Source of the DNA: Astragalus membranaceus
Lineage: Eukaryota > Streptophyta > Magnoliopsida > Fabales > Fabaceae
Reading direction: 5' to 3'
Length of the DNA: 64,000 nucleotides
Assembly: GCA_039519185.1 (NCBI GenBank)
Contig: CM076848.1
Span: forward strand, 57,066,778-57,130,777
The position numbers were made by a program, and so were the translations under genes. The notes beneath the pieces were generated by a model. That model searched no databases and was not told where the DNA came from. It saw only the letters and a program-made list of their open reading frames with translations. Positions 37,881 to 53,500 of this stretch are shown one piece after another; the stretch's first letter is position 1; every line of letters begins with the position of its first letter.

Positions 37881-38961
37881 ACACCGGATTTCAGAAAAAC
37901 ACGTTTTCAAGTCTTTTTTCCATTCCGTTCGATACCCTAACACAATCAAACACAATACCAGTTCAAAACAACATTCACAATCATCACATAACCAATATAT
38001 CAGTCAATCAATCGTGAACATCAACACATGTATTCTCTATAAGTTCGAAATACGGTTTTTGACCCGAAGACTCATGAACCGAAAATGAACACAGAACGAT
38101 CAACCAACAATTCGAAAATAAAACCCTAAGCGAGTATAGAACTCACCTCTTGCGATGAAAATCGCACACAACAACAATCAGACTTCAATGAACGAAAAAC
38201 CGTAACTTACGAACCGGCTCCTAACGTCCAACACTCCTCAAACTCGAACCAAATCACCCAAAACAGAGCTCCTACCCTTGAATCCCTTGGTCTACTGAAA
38301 TGTGTGTTTGAAACCCTTGGCGCCTCCTTTCAACTCAAAGTGGACAAGAAAACAAGGCTTGACACAAAACTTCCTTCTCTCACTCTCAAACTCGATTTCA
38401 ATTGGGGAGATGAGTTTTATGTTTGAGCTTAGTTCAGTGTATGTTTATGGTATCATTAGAAAGAGGATGAAAAATGTGGAAGAATGGTGCAAAGAACACT
38501 CACATGCATTCAGGTTTTGAGGAGATCCTCCCTCTTCTTCCTCTTCTCACTTTCGCATTCTCTCCTCTCTCAACCTTCTATTTTTTTTTTCTGTTTTCAG
38601 CAATTATGCATGTGAGAGTGAGTGTTGTTGTGTTTTTCTGTTTTTAATGAGAGTGAGGTAACTTAATTCAGCTGAGGGATTAAAGGATTAAGGGGCGAAA
38701 TGACTGTTTTGACCCTCATTAACTCACACATCACAATCCTACTTAATTTCCTTCTTAAAACTCATTTCTAATCAGCTAATCAACCAATAGTTCATATGAC
38801 TCATAAAATTAAGTAATCAAACATATAATTAATTTACTTAATCCATACCCATCGCCTCATAATTAATTAATTAAGCTAATATATATGATTTAGCTAATTA
38901 ATTAACTCATAACCTCACGCTAATTTCAATAAACGAAATTAGCTAAATCGGGGATGTTACA

Positions 38962-39295
38962 TTTTCTCTCTTACTTTGAATTCAGTCTCTCTCTCTCTCT
39001 CTCTCTCCCTCCCTCCCTCCCTCCCCTACTATGAATCTACTATCTACCTTCTTCTACTATAGTAAAACTAACCGGTAAAACTAATTAATATAATCATTAG
39101 CAAAAATCCCAAACTACCTTTGCTTATATGGGTTAAAAATATATTTAACTTTAAAAAATAAGTTTTTTGGTCTCTTAGAAAAAACGAAAAGACTTAATAA
39201 CTATTCAAACTACAGATATATATTAAAAAAATAGGTGACATGTATTTGTGACTGATACCTAAAAAAGGACAAATAATTGTTACTGATACATAAAA
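38962..39295. repeat. Short flank with (CT)n and (CCCT)n tracts
   Basis: (CT)n at 38987-39007 passes into CCCT repeats to ~39025. The rest is AT-rich and without coding signal. It separates the gypsy fragment from the CACTA element. Confidence 0.8.
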
Positions 39296-39298
39296 AAC

Positions 39299-42200
39299 CA
39301 CTAGTGGAAAAAAGGGCTTTAAAGTCGGATATTTGGGGCTTTTAAAGTCGGATGCTAATCCGACTTCGATCGAGTCGACTTTGAAAGTCTGAAATTTTAA
39401 AGTCGAATGGGAATCCGACTTTAAAAGCAGGTTTTTAAGTCGGATATTTGCTTGTATCCGACTTTAAAAGATGTATTATAATGTGCTAATGCCTCTCTGG
39501 AACCCCTTTAAAGTCGGATTAAGAACCTTATCCGACTTTAAATCATGTTTTTAAGTCGGATGTTTGCTTATATCCGACCTTAAAAGTACTTTTTTTTTAG
39601 ATTTAATTATTTTTTTGCTTCACCTTTCATATAACGATTTCCTGCACCTGCACATTCTTTAAAGGCAACTAAAGTACTACAATTTCAGCTAGGCCACACA
39701 GATAATTAAACTACTTTACTTAAATATATAGAGTTAAACTCTTAAATATCATACAAAAATATACGTAAATATTACACTTCCATCAATTCAAAAAAAACAA
39801 GTACACGATAATGCACTACACTTTCACTAAAGTTGATTTCTTCTTTCTTCCTTTCCAACTGGCTTACGCTCCTCCGCATACAACTTTAGAAAGAATTCAG
39901 CCCAAACTTGCCTAATGTCCTTCAATTCCTCAGATGTGAATGGATCAGTTGAATTGAATACCTAAAACAATAAACGATAAATAATAAGCATGAGTTAATC
40001 TAATATCTACTCAATAATAATTATCTAGTAATAATCTTAAAAGTTGAAAAATTCAATTACCTTTTTCCAATTGTTAGTGATAGTTGCAGAGACAATAGTC
40101 ATCATATTTATCATCACATAATAGCCACAAGAATAGGTATCATTTTGTTTTGCAACCTATAAATAACAAACCAACAAAATCAATTTCCCAACACCATAGA
40201 TTATGTAACTAACCATAACAAACTGGAGGTTAGATCAAACTAACCGTAATTGCGTATTATACTAAGTAACTGAAACTAACTCAGGCTTAATATGTTGCTA
40301 ACTAATTTTGTTCCTTGGTCTAATTGCATAAATAAAACAAATAGGAATTGTCAAAGCAAATACTTACTTTAGGTGTCACCCATTGAGACTTTGGTGTCCT
40401 AAGCCCTTTCGTCCGGTAGTATACATTCATAGCACTGTGGTAATATTATAAACAGTCAGCTATAAGTGTAAAGCATTTTAAATCACATATGACCATTAAT
40501 AGAAGACAACATACTTGTTAATCAAGACAACCAATTCCTTAGGTGGAGGATTGTGAATGATATAATATTAGCAGGAAGTTCTTTAGAAGAATTTGGAAGA
40601 ATTAAAGCTATTCTGAATGATGCATTCAAGATAAAAGACTTAGGATCTCTTAAGTACTTTCTTGGATTGGAAGTGTCTCAATCCAAATCTGGAATTACTA
40701 TTTGTCAAAGGAAGTATTGCTTGGATTTATTGCATGAGACAGGTTATCTTGCCTCAAAAAAACCTGTCTCCACTCCTCTGGATCCTAATGCTAAAATATA
40801 TCAAGATCCTGCTGAACCATTCAAAGACACCAATCTCTACAGAAAACTGATAGGAAAGCTGTTGTATTTGACAAACACCAGACCCGATATAACCTTTGCT
40901 GTACAGCAGCTCAGTCAACATGTAAATACACCCACAGTGACACACTTCAATACTGTTTGCAGAAACTCTGATGCAGACTGGGCCAACTGCATTGACAGCA
41001 GAAAGTCTGTTACTGGCTACTGTTTCTTTCTAGGATCATCCCTTATATCTTGGAGAACAAAAAAGCAGCAAACCGTATCAAGATCATCATCTGAGGCAGA
41101 GTATCGTGCACTATCCACTGCCACTTGTGAGTTACAATGGCTCCTATTTTTGCTTGAGGAACTAAAGATCAAAAGTGCAAGACTGCCGGTTCTGTATTGT
41201 GACAACCAAAGTGCTATTCATATAGCAGCAAATCCGGTGTTCCATGAAAGAACAAAGCACTTAGAAATAGACTGCCATTTTGTGAGGGAAAAGCTACAAT
41301 CTGGAGTATTGAAATTACTTCCTGTTTCCTCTAAAGCTCAACTAGCTGATTTCTTTACAAAAGCACTTACACCTATATCCTTTTCTACTTTTATTTCCAA
41401 GCTTGGCATGATCAATATTTATCATGGTCCAGCTTGTGGAGGGCTATTAAAATTGAAAGGAAAAGGAAAGGGAAATGAGCAACATAAGAATGTGGCAAGG
41501 GATCCGAGGTCCCAGTACATAAGAATGATCAATATTTTACTTGCTTTCTAGAATGTTTCCTCTAAGTTTTCTATCATACAGTAGGTTTAGCTCTAGTGTA
41601 TGGTGCTCCCTTTCATTTGCTATATAAGCATGGACTTCCTTTTGCTTTATCATCAATAATATATCAGAGAACCTTTCCTTTATTGATCAAGCATTTGTTT
41701 ACTGTTTTATTGATTTTGCCTTCATGGCTATTTATGTTTCTGTTTGCGCATACTTTATGAATATTTGCACTATAGTATTCAAAATAAAGAATGTATCAGT
41801 ATAATAAATAACACCCTTCACAATTATCTAATTTGAGGTTCAGCATAAAGGGTTAATTCACTACAGGTGTAGTAAACACAAACAACACAAAGAAACCCAT
41901 TCCATCAAACCAACAACCTTAGAGAAAACAAAAGTGGAGGAACAGAACATACCTTTCTTTATGAGACTCAGAAACAGGTCTTCGGTTCTGTTACGTGTTG
42001 TGTGGCAGAGGTTCTTGCCTGAGAGAGAAGATAGTGGTTTTGCAGAGAGAGAGAGTCAGTCTACGAAAAAACGATGGATTGATAATCAGTGAGCGAGCGT
42101 TGAACCAATGCTTTAAGGTTACAATCAAATGCAACAAAACAACTACAAATGCCACAAATGCTAAACTTTCTTCAAATTAGAAAGTAACAGAAATTAGAAA

Positions 42201-43429
42201 ACCTGAAAAAGATAAAATACACCTTGTAACATAAATACACCTTGTAACATAAATCCATTAACATCCAAATTACAAAATTCTTATTACATCTTACAAATCA
42301 TTAAATCTACAATGTTTCTTTATACTAAAATAAAACAATCTTTTAAAATTGCAATGAAATACACTCCTCTATTTAAAATGTCAGTCGAATATAACTATAT
42401 AATGATTTTAAGGCTTTAAAAACATTATCTGCAGGATAAATAATTATATGCCTTGAAAACATTATCTGCAACATATCAAAGTGATTTCCTCAGAAAAAAG
42501 AATAATAGATTGAAGAAAGACAAAGAAAAGTTTTTGTGATTCATAAATCAATCGCTTTTTTTTTGGGTCAAGATAAATCTATCCCTGCATGATAAGTCTT
42601 GTGCTACATACGTGTAAAGGGCCAGACCCCAGAAACTAACGAGTAATACAAAATATGAATCTGCGTACAAGGATACGACAACAAATTCCTTTCAGCTCTA
42701 CACCAATAGAAGTATAAAGAATCCAATATTGAAAGTGATATCAACCAGAAACCATCAATGAATCCAAACTAAAAACCTCAAAAAAGACAAAAACAGCACT
42801 TTAGAGAAGTTAGAAGAAAGGAAGAGAAATTAGAATACCTGAAAAAGATATGTTTCGACCTTTCCCCTTCTTCCTCTAGGGCAACGACCACTTTTCCCTC
42901 TCACCCACCTATCATGTTGATCTATGTCAACTACAATAGAACAACAAAACCTCAAATTAGAGAGAGGGAGTCATTTTTATCGCAACAACAAAGAGAAAGA
43001 TGAGTGGTTTACCATTCAGAAGAACCAAAAGAAAGAGAACGGCGGAGGAAGATGGAAACGACGACGGCAGAGAGGAGAGAACGGCGGAGGAAGATGGAAT
43101 CTTGGTCGCGAGAGCAAGGAGAAGAGAGATTGAGACGAGAGAGATGGAAACGCAGAGAGATTTAGGGACGAGAGAGTGTGAAACGAGAGGCGAAGTGAAA
43201 GGGGGAGAGTGTGAAACGCAGAGATTTTGGTAAGCTGTTCAGTATTTTTTTTAATCAAAAACAATTACCCATTTAAAGTCGGATGTAATTTGTCATCCGA
43301 CTTCGAAGATAAGCGCCCTCAATTTTTTTTCAAGTTTATTACAAAATTGCCACCGCGTCCGTATTTTAAGTCGGATATTTTGGCATCCGACTTGAATATA
43401 CCCATTCTTTTCCTGTTTTTTCACTAGTG
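39299..43429. mobile_element. CACTA (En/Spm-type) transposon, 4131 bp, TSD AAC
   Basis: Left end CACTAGTGGAAAAAAGGG and right end CCTGTTTTTTCACTAGTG form the terminal inverted repeats. The 3-bp TSD AAC lies at 39296-39298 and 43430-43432. Subterminal regions are filled with AAAGTCGGAT in both orientations, as CACTA transposases require. Inside are the 3' exons of a Ulp1-like protease gene (minus strand) and a copia fragment. No TNP2-type transposase is found, so it is non-autonomous at present. Confidence 0.95.
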
Positions 43430-46400
43430 AACACGGGACAAATATTTTTTATTGATAATTATAATTTTTTTGTACAAATTATAAACACCACAAAATTTTT
43501 TATAATGCTCATGGACCGGACAAATGTTTGTCACTAATTAAATCTCATCTTAGTCAATTCATATACCACTAGTTTTAAATAAAGAAAAAAAAGATTATTT
43601 GTTTTCATTGTATTTATTAATGGCTTAAATGTTGTCATAAATAGTGTTTAATTTTTCATCTTCAGCATTAAATATTCAACATTAATAAAAGACATTTTGA
43701 TATGTTATCATTAAATTTGATGAAAAGTCCAAAATTTCACAATAACTAAATTTCGATCACATTTTATTAATAGAGAGAGTAGTACATAATTCCATTTTTG
43801 TTTTTTATTATTAAATCAAACTGAAGAAACAGTTTGGTCAAAAAAAACTGAAGAAACAGTTACAGCCAGCTTGTTTGATTTTTGTTTTCTTTTGGATTCT
43901 TTCATATACTGTGGTGAGCTGTCCCCTGCGGTTAAAGCAATAAACAGTTGTTTTTGTTGTTTTTTGACAGTGGAAGAAGCACAATAGGTGTGTGAGTGCG
44001 AGAGGTCCAATACTGTAGCAGTAGACAGACTACTAGCTACTAGTACGTTCAGGTTCAATTCTACACTTTGTTTGTTTTGTGTTGCTCTTATTAGAATTTT
44101 AGTTCAAATCCAAATCCAAATCCAAATGCTAATGCTATTGCTCATTCATCAATTTCTCACCTTTCCTCCTTTCTCTCTGTAACTGTAAGTATTTTCCATC
44201 CATTTTCACTATTCATTAACCTTTTCTCTTCCATGGCTTTTATTATTCATTTCTTTTTAGTCTCCTAAAATGGGAACGATTTGCCCAAAATCAGAAAAGG
44301 AATCACAAAACACTGGTTTTCAGTCTGTTATGTTCTGCTTTTCCTGATTTAGCTCACAAAAAACCTCGAGCTCTGTGTTGATCTGTAAAGACTACTTTTT
44401 TATCATTCCTTCCCCGCCCCATTTATGGTTCATCATCTTGTTCTGTTTATGTGATTGATAAGAAAGTAAGAAACCACTGAACAATACTATTTACTGCAAC
44501 TTTTCAAATTCCCCTTTTTTTATTATTGTGCTGTATAAAATTAAAGATGTGAACTTGAAACAAAAATGATAACCCCATGTTGATTTTCTTTTTTGGGTAT
44601 TTTTTATTTTTATGGATGTATAATGGGTATTAACTACGATGATGATTAAGAGTACTTCTACTCCTGTTGTGGTGTTATTGCTTTTACCTGTTATTTACTT
44701 TTGTGGTTACAACATCCTTTTTCTGAACCTTTCATAATGTGAGGCTGGACTTTTAGTTTTAGCTTAGCCCCATGAGAAAAAGATGCTTTTTTTTGCCTTC
44801 TTCTTCCTTTCTTACTTTCTAGTCTGTACACTTTTTTGGGGGTTTATCATTTTCTTGGGAAAGTGGTATCTCTGTGAAAGCTTGTAATAAACGCTTCTAG
44901 TTTGTTAATGAATTTTTGGTTATACAAAAACTATGCTTTTTTTAGGGTAAAGGGGACCCAAGCTTTTCACTGTACTAGCTAAGTCCCACAGGAAAGAGAC
45001 TCTCCTATTACCTAATAGATTGATATTTGCTTCCATATTGGTTTACAGTTTACACTTCAGCAATTTAAAAATGTTAAAAATTGAATCAGAAATGCAGAAA
45101 ATCAGAATAGCTTACTTTGTTCTCCACGTTGCTTCTTAGATTTGAGAATTATAAAAAAGGATGCTTTGTGGGGGTTTAGATTGATTGGTAACTAGCATTT
45201 ATGATATGGAGGTTTGGTTGTTGGCCTATTATTTTTGTTAAGGAGAACATTGTCAAAATCTGTGGTTTTTTGCCATATGGTTGGAAGCTAAATTATGTCA
45301 AAAAATCATCATTTGTGGGGTTGTTGTTTGTTGTTTGTTGTTGTTGTGGGGTCCTATTCAATGACCGACTTCTGACATTGCTGTGATAAATGAGAATTAT
45401 TGGAATCTGAAGGTTTCCTATATTGAAAATGAAGTTTGATGGTAGGCAAGTACATGTTTGTAGGAAGGAAATATATGAAGAGTTAAACACATCACATCAC
45501 ATATATTAAATTACTGATTACTGATAAGCATTTCACATTAACTTGGAATTAGAAATTAGTACCATTTTTTGCTATTGCTACGGATCAATAAAACTGTAAA
45601 AAAAGCCCTTTTAATGATTATGGAAATTATTAGATTTTTTGTGTGTGGAAATTAGATGTCTCACATAGTATTATTGATGGTGGGGACTATTTCCTATCAG
45701 CCTCAGAAATTTTACAACACTAAAATACAGCAATCTAGCTGTATGTGAAGTCATGGATGGGATTTGTGGAACACGGATTTGTTGGGTTTGTGTCATTAGC
45801 TTCTTTGTTTTGATGTATGTGCACAAGACAAGAGTTCTAGTAGAGGCATCTCAGGCTGGGATTTTGCCTTTGGTAAATAACATGATCAAATAATTCACAC
45901 TGGTCATGTAGTTGCTACTTGCTAATGCTTAGTATTTGTTCTGCTGCAAAAGAAATTGTTTTACCTGATTCAGTTTTTCGTTTTCCTTCTGCTTAGGTGC
46001 TTCTAGGAACACAACCAACCAAAGGCCATCAACAAGTGATTTTGATATTTTTGTCTTTGAGAGAGTAATCCATGTCTTCCTTTTATTACTTAGCAGTTCC
46101 TAGGTTGTCCGTCACACTCTCACAACTCTTAAGATTTTAGATGTGTTTTTTAATGATCGATATACTGAATTATACAGGTATGGTTGGTGCTTTTTGTTTC
46201 TCCAAATCATTATTTCTGTTCTGTGATTTTTTTTGACTTGTTTAATCTCCCTGATCGGAACTCATATGATTTTTCTTTGCTTCTAGAGAAAACTAAAGCA
46301 GTAACAACTATCATTTAACTTGCAGTTTGCAGATTACTGTGACTAAATCATGGAGTGGAACGCAAAATCTCTCGGGCAATGGGACTGGGAACACTTTTTC

Positions 46401-49400
46401 TTCATGAATGGAAAAGCAACAGAAAATCCAAAGTCACTACCTAGTACTACTGATTGGATTGGTGAGGCAGATAGAGAAGTCAATATTGGGGCGCTATATC
46501 CATCTGGTGGTAGTTCCGTTTCTGAACTATTTCACGCTTCGTCCTCAAGGAGCTCAAAATCAGCTTCCAACAATTCATCATCAAATGGGGATAGCAAGTT
46601 ATCAATGTTAACTCAAGAAGGTTCTCAAGATGGTTCCACTGCTAAGAAAGAATTATCAAAGGGCGATCCTATTGAGACTTCTCTAGCAGCAGAAGCTTCT
46701 GCTGTCTCTGGTGAACCATTGCTCACACTAAAGCTTGGTAAAAGATTTTACTTTGAGGATGTTTGCAATGGAAGTGGTTCCAAGAAACAGTCTTCCTCTG
46801 GGGTTCCGCTTTCAAGTGGAAAGAAATTTAGAAGTGGTCAGAATTTGCTACCTACAAGCTGCCAGGTTGAGGGCTGTGGCCTTGACCTCTCTTCTGCTAA
46901 AGATTACCATCGCAAACATAGAGTTTGTGAAACTCATTCCAAGTCCCCTATGGTGGTTATTGCTGGTTTGGAACGTCGATTTTGCCAACAATGTAGCAGG
47001 TATGTAATCTTAAGAAACATGTAATGTTTTTCTAATTAAAATAACATTGATCAGTAACAATTATATTTTTTAGGCACGTGTCATTAAGTATAAAGATTAG
47101 TCAATCACATTGAGCTAAGCTTCCTGTCTTTCTGGTTTGTTTTGAATAAATCTGTTGATGATTTTCACTTAAACTGTGTTGTTGAAGGTTCCATGCTCTG
47201 CCAGAGTTTGATGATCAGAAAAGAAGCTGCAGACGACGTCTTTCAGATCACAATGCAAGGCGTCGCAAACCACAACCTGAAACAGTGCAATTGAATCCAT
47301 CAGCTTTGCCTTCGTCAACCTATGGTACAAATCTCAAGAAACATTCCCCTTCCTTAAAAATTCCATTAGCTTTATCTTGATCATTCTGTTAGTTTTGCAG
47401 TTTGTTTCAATTTTGATGCATATCAGATTTCTTAAAAAGGTTGTGGAGAATTATTATAAGAATGAAACTCCTTATTATAATATAGTCAAATGGAAGAACA
47501 AATAGTGTGATTCTATACAAAATAATGTGGTGTATATGTGTACATTTGATCCATGCCATGATGATAGAATATTTGGTATCTATCTATCTAATTTATATTC
47601 ATTATGCAGATGGGAGACAAATAATGGGGCCCTATGCATTTTCAAGAAATGCTACAAATTTAGCTTGGCATGAGCATGACATACACAGCAGCAAGCTCCC
47701 TCAGACAAAAGATTTTCTTTTGAAGCCTACAAAAGACTTCCGTAAGATACCAAATACCATGCTTTCTAATGATTCAAGTGGCCTTCTTGCATCCAAAGGC
47801 ATAGGAACCAAGACTACTTTTCCAGGTTAATCTCCTCCTTATTTCATAAAATTTAGATAGTTCATTTATCACATAGATTATGACATTTCTCAACAATATT
47901 GGTTAGTTTACTTTGAGAGAATATATGTTACAGGCATAGAAGATCCAAATGGTACACAAGATGTTAACCGTGCTCTCTCTCTTCTGTCAACCAATTCATG
48001 GGATGCATATGAGACCAAGACCCTTTCCCTACAACACTCGGATCGGACAATCGGTATCACTCAAACCAGGACACAAACAATTGCTCAGCGCTTACCTCTT
48101 CCATCATCGGAATATTGGCACACTGATCATCAACCAGCCGACTCCAGCACCTGTGTGTCTTACTCGGATTACGACAATAGCAATCGCTTTCAAGACTTTC
48201 AGCTGTTGAATGCACCCTTTGAGTCAGGTTTCCCGTGCAACCAGCTTGACTAATGAGTATGCTTATTGAAATGGTTCCAACCCCATCAAGTCACCTAAAG
48301 TTATATGGTTTGTAAGATCTTAAATCTTAATTATATGTTGCAATGTTGGGGTGTGTGCCCTTTTCATCCTTTTTTATGTCTTTCCAAATGGAGTACAAAT
48401 CTAAAACTTGTCTGCATACTGATTGGTAACTCCATTTTCTGAATAGATTCTTGCAGTTATCTAATGTTGAATTATTGACTTTAATTTTCTTCTGAATCAT
48501 GTATCTCTTCACTAGGATTCCTTTTTATACTTGGCTGGCATCTTACTGATATGTACACTGATCAAAAAAAGTCACGTGTTCACCAAGTAGAAACTTGGGG
48601 CCTTTTTGATTCTCTTCTTAAAACTTATTTTTCAATTTAAAAAAAAAAATAACTAAATTTTTTACTTAGTAAATTTATTTTGAAGAACTATTTTATAAAA
48701 CTGATTCTTATTTTCTTGTTTTTTAAACTAAAGAAGTAGGGTGCATCTGATTTGTTCATCCTCAAATTTGGACATGCCGAGTTGATTTTTTCTTTTCAAA
48801 ATACGGAAAGTGATTTACAATGTTACATTGCGTTTTTGTTTTCCCAACTTCAAGTTTTTTATATTGAAAAATAAGTTTTAAGAGTTTTTCACCATGATAC
48901 TGACAAAGTGTTTTATTAAAGTGTTTTAATAAAAAAAATATTCTTGTCAAAAAAAAGATAGCATAAGATGATACATTATTATTTATTTAATAAAAGTTGT
49001 TTTAAGTATTGTACCGAAAAAAAAAAGTTGTTTTAGGGTATGTTTCGATGGATGGTTTAGGAGGGGAGGACTTAATTTTCAATTCTAAATTGAGAAAACT
49101 ATAAAAAGTTTCTAAGGAAAAATGAAGTGCGGTTAATATTGTTTTATCAATATCTATCTTATTATTCTTTCATTTTTTTCAAAGTCTCAAATAGATATTA
49201 AAATATAGACTAAGCCCTCCCCTCCAAAACCCTACCAAATCCCCCTCCCAAACATACTCTTAAGTATCATCTAAAAAATTGCTAGTTTGTTGTAAAGGGT
49301 TTGCAGTTTTTTTAAACTTCTGATATCTAAAAACAATTTTAAAATTATTGTTTAGCCTATTTTTTCTTTTTTTTTGACTAAAAAAAAGGAGGTGCAACAC

Positions 49401-50521
49401 GAGACCCATCCCAGTACTACTCTCGCCTAAGCTCACTTAACTGCGGAGTTCTGATGGGATCCGGTGCATTAGTGCTGGTATGATCGCACCTTAAGCCTAT
49501 TTTTTCTATCTTTCTTAGATGTTATGAATTTACTGGATCTACTAAAATGCCAAATTTACAATACAAAAATGAAATGTCTTTTTTATTATGAAAAAATTTC
49601 TACTTTTTTACCGTGTCATTAGTATAGTATCTACCAACTTTGCTAGTGACTAATCTACGCTAGGGAACCTGGTTGGCCATGTGTACTCAGCTTTGTCGGT
49701 CTGTGTGGTTTTTCCCTCCCAATAAAATTTTTGTCACGCTCAAGACTCAAACTTGAGACATTGGAGTGAGATCCAAACCTAGTTATCGCTCATGTCAACC
49801 CTTATTGGTTATAGCTCTGAGCCTCTAAGTAAACCTTTAAAATATAATTGAAACAAATTTCTCCCCACCAAAATTTGAAGTCTAGGTCTGTCCCCACTGA
49901 GTTATCTAATATGTACTAGCATTATACCCGTGCGTATGAATGAGCTCACATAGAGTTCAATTAGTCCGAACATTATCCTGTGAAAATCATGAGGGAATGG
50001 AAAAGTGAATAAGTGAGAAAGTTTCAAAAAGTGTGCGAGTGAAAAAATAAATAAAAAAAAGTCTTAATTTACGTTTTAAGACGATAATACTATGTCAGCA
50101 ACATGTAATATTTCCCAGAGACTAAAAAGCAAAATTGTTTTAAAAAAAATTTTTGAACAAAATTGTATTAAAATTTTAATTTTCTAAAGAAAGGAAAAAA
50201 AGCTTATTGATAAAGAAAACTGAATATTAAAATTGTGTCAAATTTTTAAAATAGTAAGAGAATTGCTAGAGTTAGAGAAATAAAGGAGGAGCAAAAAGAT
50301 AGAGAAAGGTTTTGGAAATTGTGTGAGAGAAAGTGAAGAAGTGAAAAAATGTGTGAGATAATATTTCCGTAGAGACTAAAAAAATTATATTAATTTTTTT
50401 TTGAACATCAAAATTGTATTGAAATTTCAAATTTTTCAAAGAAGAAAAGAAAATCTTATCGTATGAGAAAAACTAAATATTAAAGTTTTGTCAAAATTTA
50501 TTAAGAAAGATTGAAAGAAAG

Positions 50522-50587
<66 letters not shown>

Positions 50588-53500
50588 ATCAATGAAAAAG
50601 TGAGAAATATTTCAAAAGTGTGTGGGAGAGTGAAAAAATGAAAAATGTTTGAAAAAATGGTGTTTATTTATATTTTAAGACGATAATATTATGCCAGCAA
50701 CACGTAATATTTTTCGTAGAGACTAAAAAATAAAATTGTATCAATTTTTTTGAACAACGAAAATTGTATTGAAATTTCAAATTTTCTAAAGAAGGAAAAA
50801 ATTAATGATAGAGAAAAAATTTATATTATCATTTTGTCAAAAATTGAAATAGTTAAGATAAATGAGAGAGTTAGAGAAAGAAAGGAGGAGAAAAAAGATT
50901 AAAATAATTAAGAAGAAAGATTGAAAAAAAGATGGGTGAGAGAGAGGGGGTGAAATAAGTGAAAATGTGAGAAAGGTTTGAAAAAGTGTGAGAAAGAGTA
51001 GGTGAGTGAAAAGTGAAAAAAAATTGAAAAAGTGTTAAATTTTTCTAAATATCCTCTAATTGCCTAGAAAAAGAGGTAAGATTAGTATTTTGCTAGCGAG
51101 TAATTTGTATAGATACATTGAGGCTCTCAAAATTACCAAAATTGTGTGCGTACTTGTTCTAGCTGATATGCTATGGTAGTATTTGTTTTTTTCTAAAACT
51201 ATTGGTTTGTTTGGTAAGCAAACGAAAAATATAAGAAAAGAAACAAAAGGAAAAAATGTGAGAGACAATAATAAAAAAAATTGTTTAGTATTTGTTTTTT
51301 TCTAGAACTATTGGTTTGTTTGGTTAGCAAACGAAAAATATAAGAAAAGAAGCAAAAGGAAAAGATGTGAAAGAGACAATAAGAAGAAAAATTGTTTAGT
51401 GATTTAGTTTGAGAGAAAATGATAAGAAAACCTAGAAGGAAAGGAAAAAAACATATTTTCAAATGACAAAAGGAGGATATTTTTTGTAATATTGTTTGTA
51501 TCTTTTCTAATGGTTTTCTTCCCAAATTGGAAGGAAATTGGTAATATTCTTTGTATCTTTTCCAATGGTTTTCATCCCAAATTGGAAGGAAATTTTTAGT
51601 GTGCGTAGGACCTTTTTTTTCTTTCTTATCACGGTCAACTAGCTACTAACATACTAATTTTTAGATATTAAAAAAATTACTCAAAATTGTTGAGCAGGTC
51701 TTTGCAAAACTCAACTATTTTATTATTTAGTTGATGGTTTTTTTTTGAATTCGACTTAACTAGAGCTAAAGAGGATTGCTAAATTAACATTTTTAAGTCA
51801 TTTTTTTATTGCATGTTGAGAGTAGGTTTGATGAAAACGCAAACAGGTGAATCATTACTCCATGATACAGAAACTTACCGTACAATTTATTATTTCTAAT
51901 CGCCTGACATTTCATTATTGTCGTTAGAGAGACTTGGGGATAAATTATATCGCCATCATCCTTCAAAGTTCTATGGAAGTTACATGGAAATTTAATGAGA
52001 AATCAGATCATAGACTGTAATTGAGCCTCCTAATCTCAAATTCTAAGACATTCTTGCTTATTGGTAGAAAAATTAATCCTAAAAAAATAAATTATGTTTT
52101 AATACAAAAAGCTTGTGAGAGTGGTGGTTAATGAGACCAGTCATGAGGAACCCTCGAATCCAGTCCAACCATTTCTCCCTGTTTCCGTCCAAGGTGCCCG
52201 TCCAGAACAAAGTGCAATAGTTGGCTTCTTCCGAACATTGCAAGTTTCTTCATTTCTTCCCAACCATTCTCTGCTTATACTTAGTCCAAAATAGCATAGG
52301 GCAGTATTATGGGAATACTTAATGAATAAACTGACATCGTTCTAAGCCCATCAAATTATGTTCGTATCAATCCCCGAATTTATTTATGTATATGAAATAG
52401 TCTATAAATTTAGCAAATCAAATATTCAAATATTCTTTTGGGAAAAATCTAAAATGAAAGAATGATTAACGCGAAACAAGTTACACAAACAAACTCCCGG
52501 AATAGCTTATACACATATTTAGGGACGAGTTGAGATTCTCTTTATTTCCCAAAGAAATAAAGGCTTCCTTATTTTAGGACTGGCTTGTAGACATGTATTC
52601 GGGGACTAGTTGAGATTCTCCCCATTTCGTTTGAGAAATATAGGCCTTCCCTATTTTAGGAATGTATGGATTTATAAACTCGGAACCATAGTAATTGAGT
52701 TCTCCATTTCATTTGAGAAAGGAAGAGAATCTCTACTCATTCAAGACTATACTGAAAAACTGCAAATAGAAAATAATAACTAGAACTAAGTTGCCTATTT
52801 GACTCTACGTAACTGACACAGCTAACACCCTACTTGAATCATTAAATTTTCAAACTGACAATTTTTAACCAGACTTTTTTTATAGTCACTTTTCAGTAAC
52901 GTTCAGGTAGGAAAACAAATATAAAACCGAGACAGCAGAAACTTCACAAAGATTAGCACTCCCAGTAACGACCCCTAATAAAGCACTGTCAGTGATTAAC
53001 AAGCCAATAAAGGACTCCCAGAAGCCTAATATTTTAGAAAGAGGTGCTTATATTACATGACCCCATTAATATTCTAGGATCGGCTAAAAATAATCTACTA
53101 TGAACATCCATCCATTGACAGAACAGAAATCATCCACACAACTACAAGCAATGGCATGAAAGACAAATGGTTTCTGCAATGGTGACGCATACATCCTAAA
53201 AGTGGTAGGAATGCAACCAGACACTTCTCAACAAGCTAAAACCGAAATGTGACACTGAATAATTTTAAAAAATTTGGAATCTTCAAATGCCTGTGGCATT
53301 ATTCATCCGAAGTTATACTTAAAACACAGACAGTTCAGAACCAAAGGAAACTTCAAACTGGAACCTGCAACAGCCTTTCTGCCAGGAAAGCTGGCTGATT
53401 CATAACAATCCACAAAGACCAAAATACCATCTTAGTTAATACAACAATTTGACACGTAATTAGAAGGCAAGTGACTTGACAACTGCTGCAACATAGAGGA

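Larger units (their letters stand above)
36431..38961 (-). mobile_element. 5' end of a minus-strand Tekay-like gypsy element: LTR plus primer site
   Basis: The LTR occupies 36532-38961 (2430 bp): on the plus strand it starts TGTAACTCCC and ends GGGGATGTTACA, and it shares GTGAGATAAACATTATCTCA with GTGAGTCC (36930-36961) with the two solo LTRs. The flank at 36517-36528 is, on the minus strand, the primer binding site TGGTATCAGAGC, which fixes the orientation of the whole family here. Only ~100 bp of internal sequence remain before the broken copia sequence. The LTR includes a long (AT)n run and a 73-bp repeat. Confidence 0.88.
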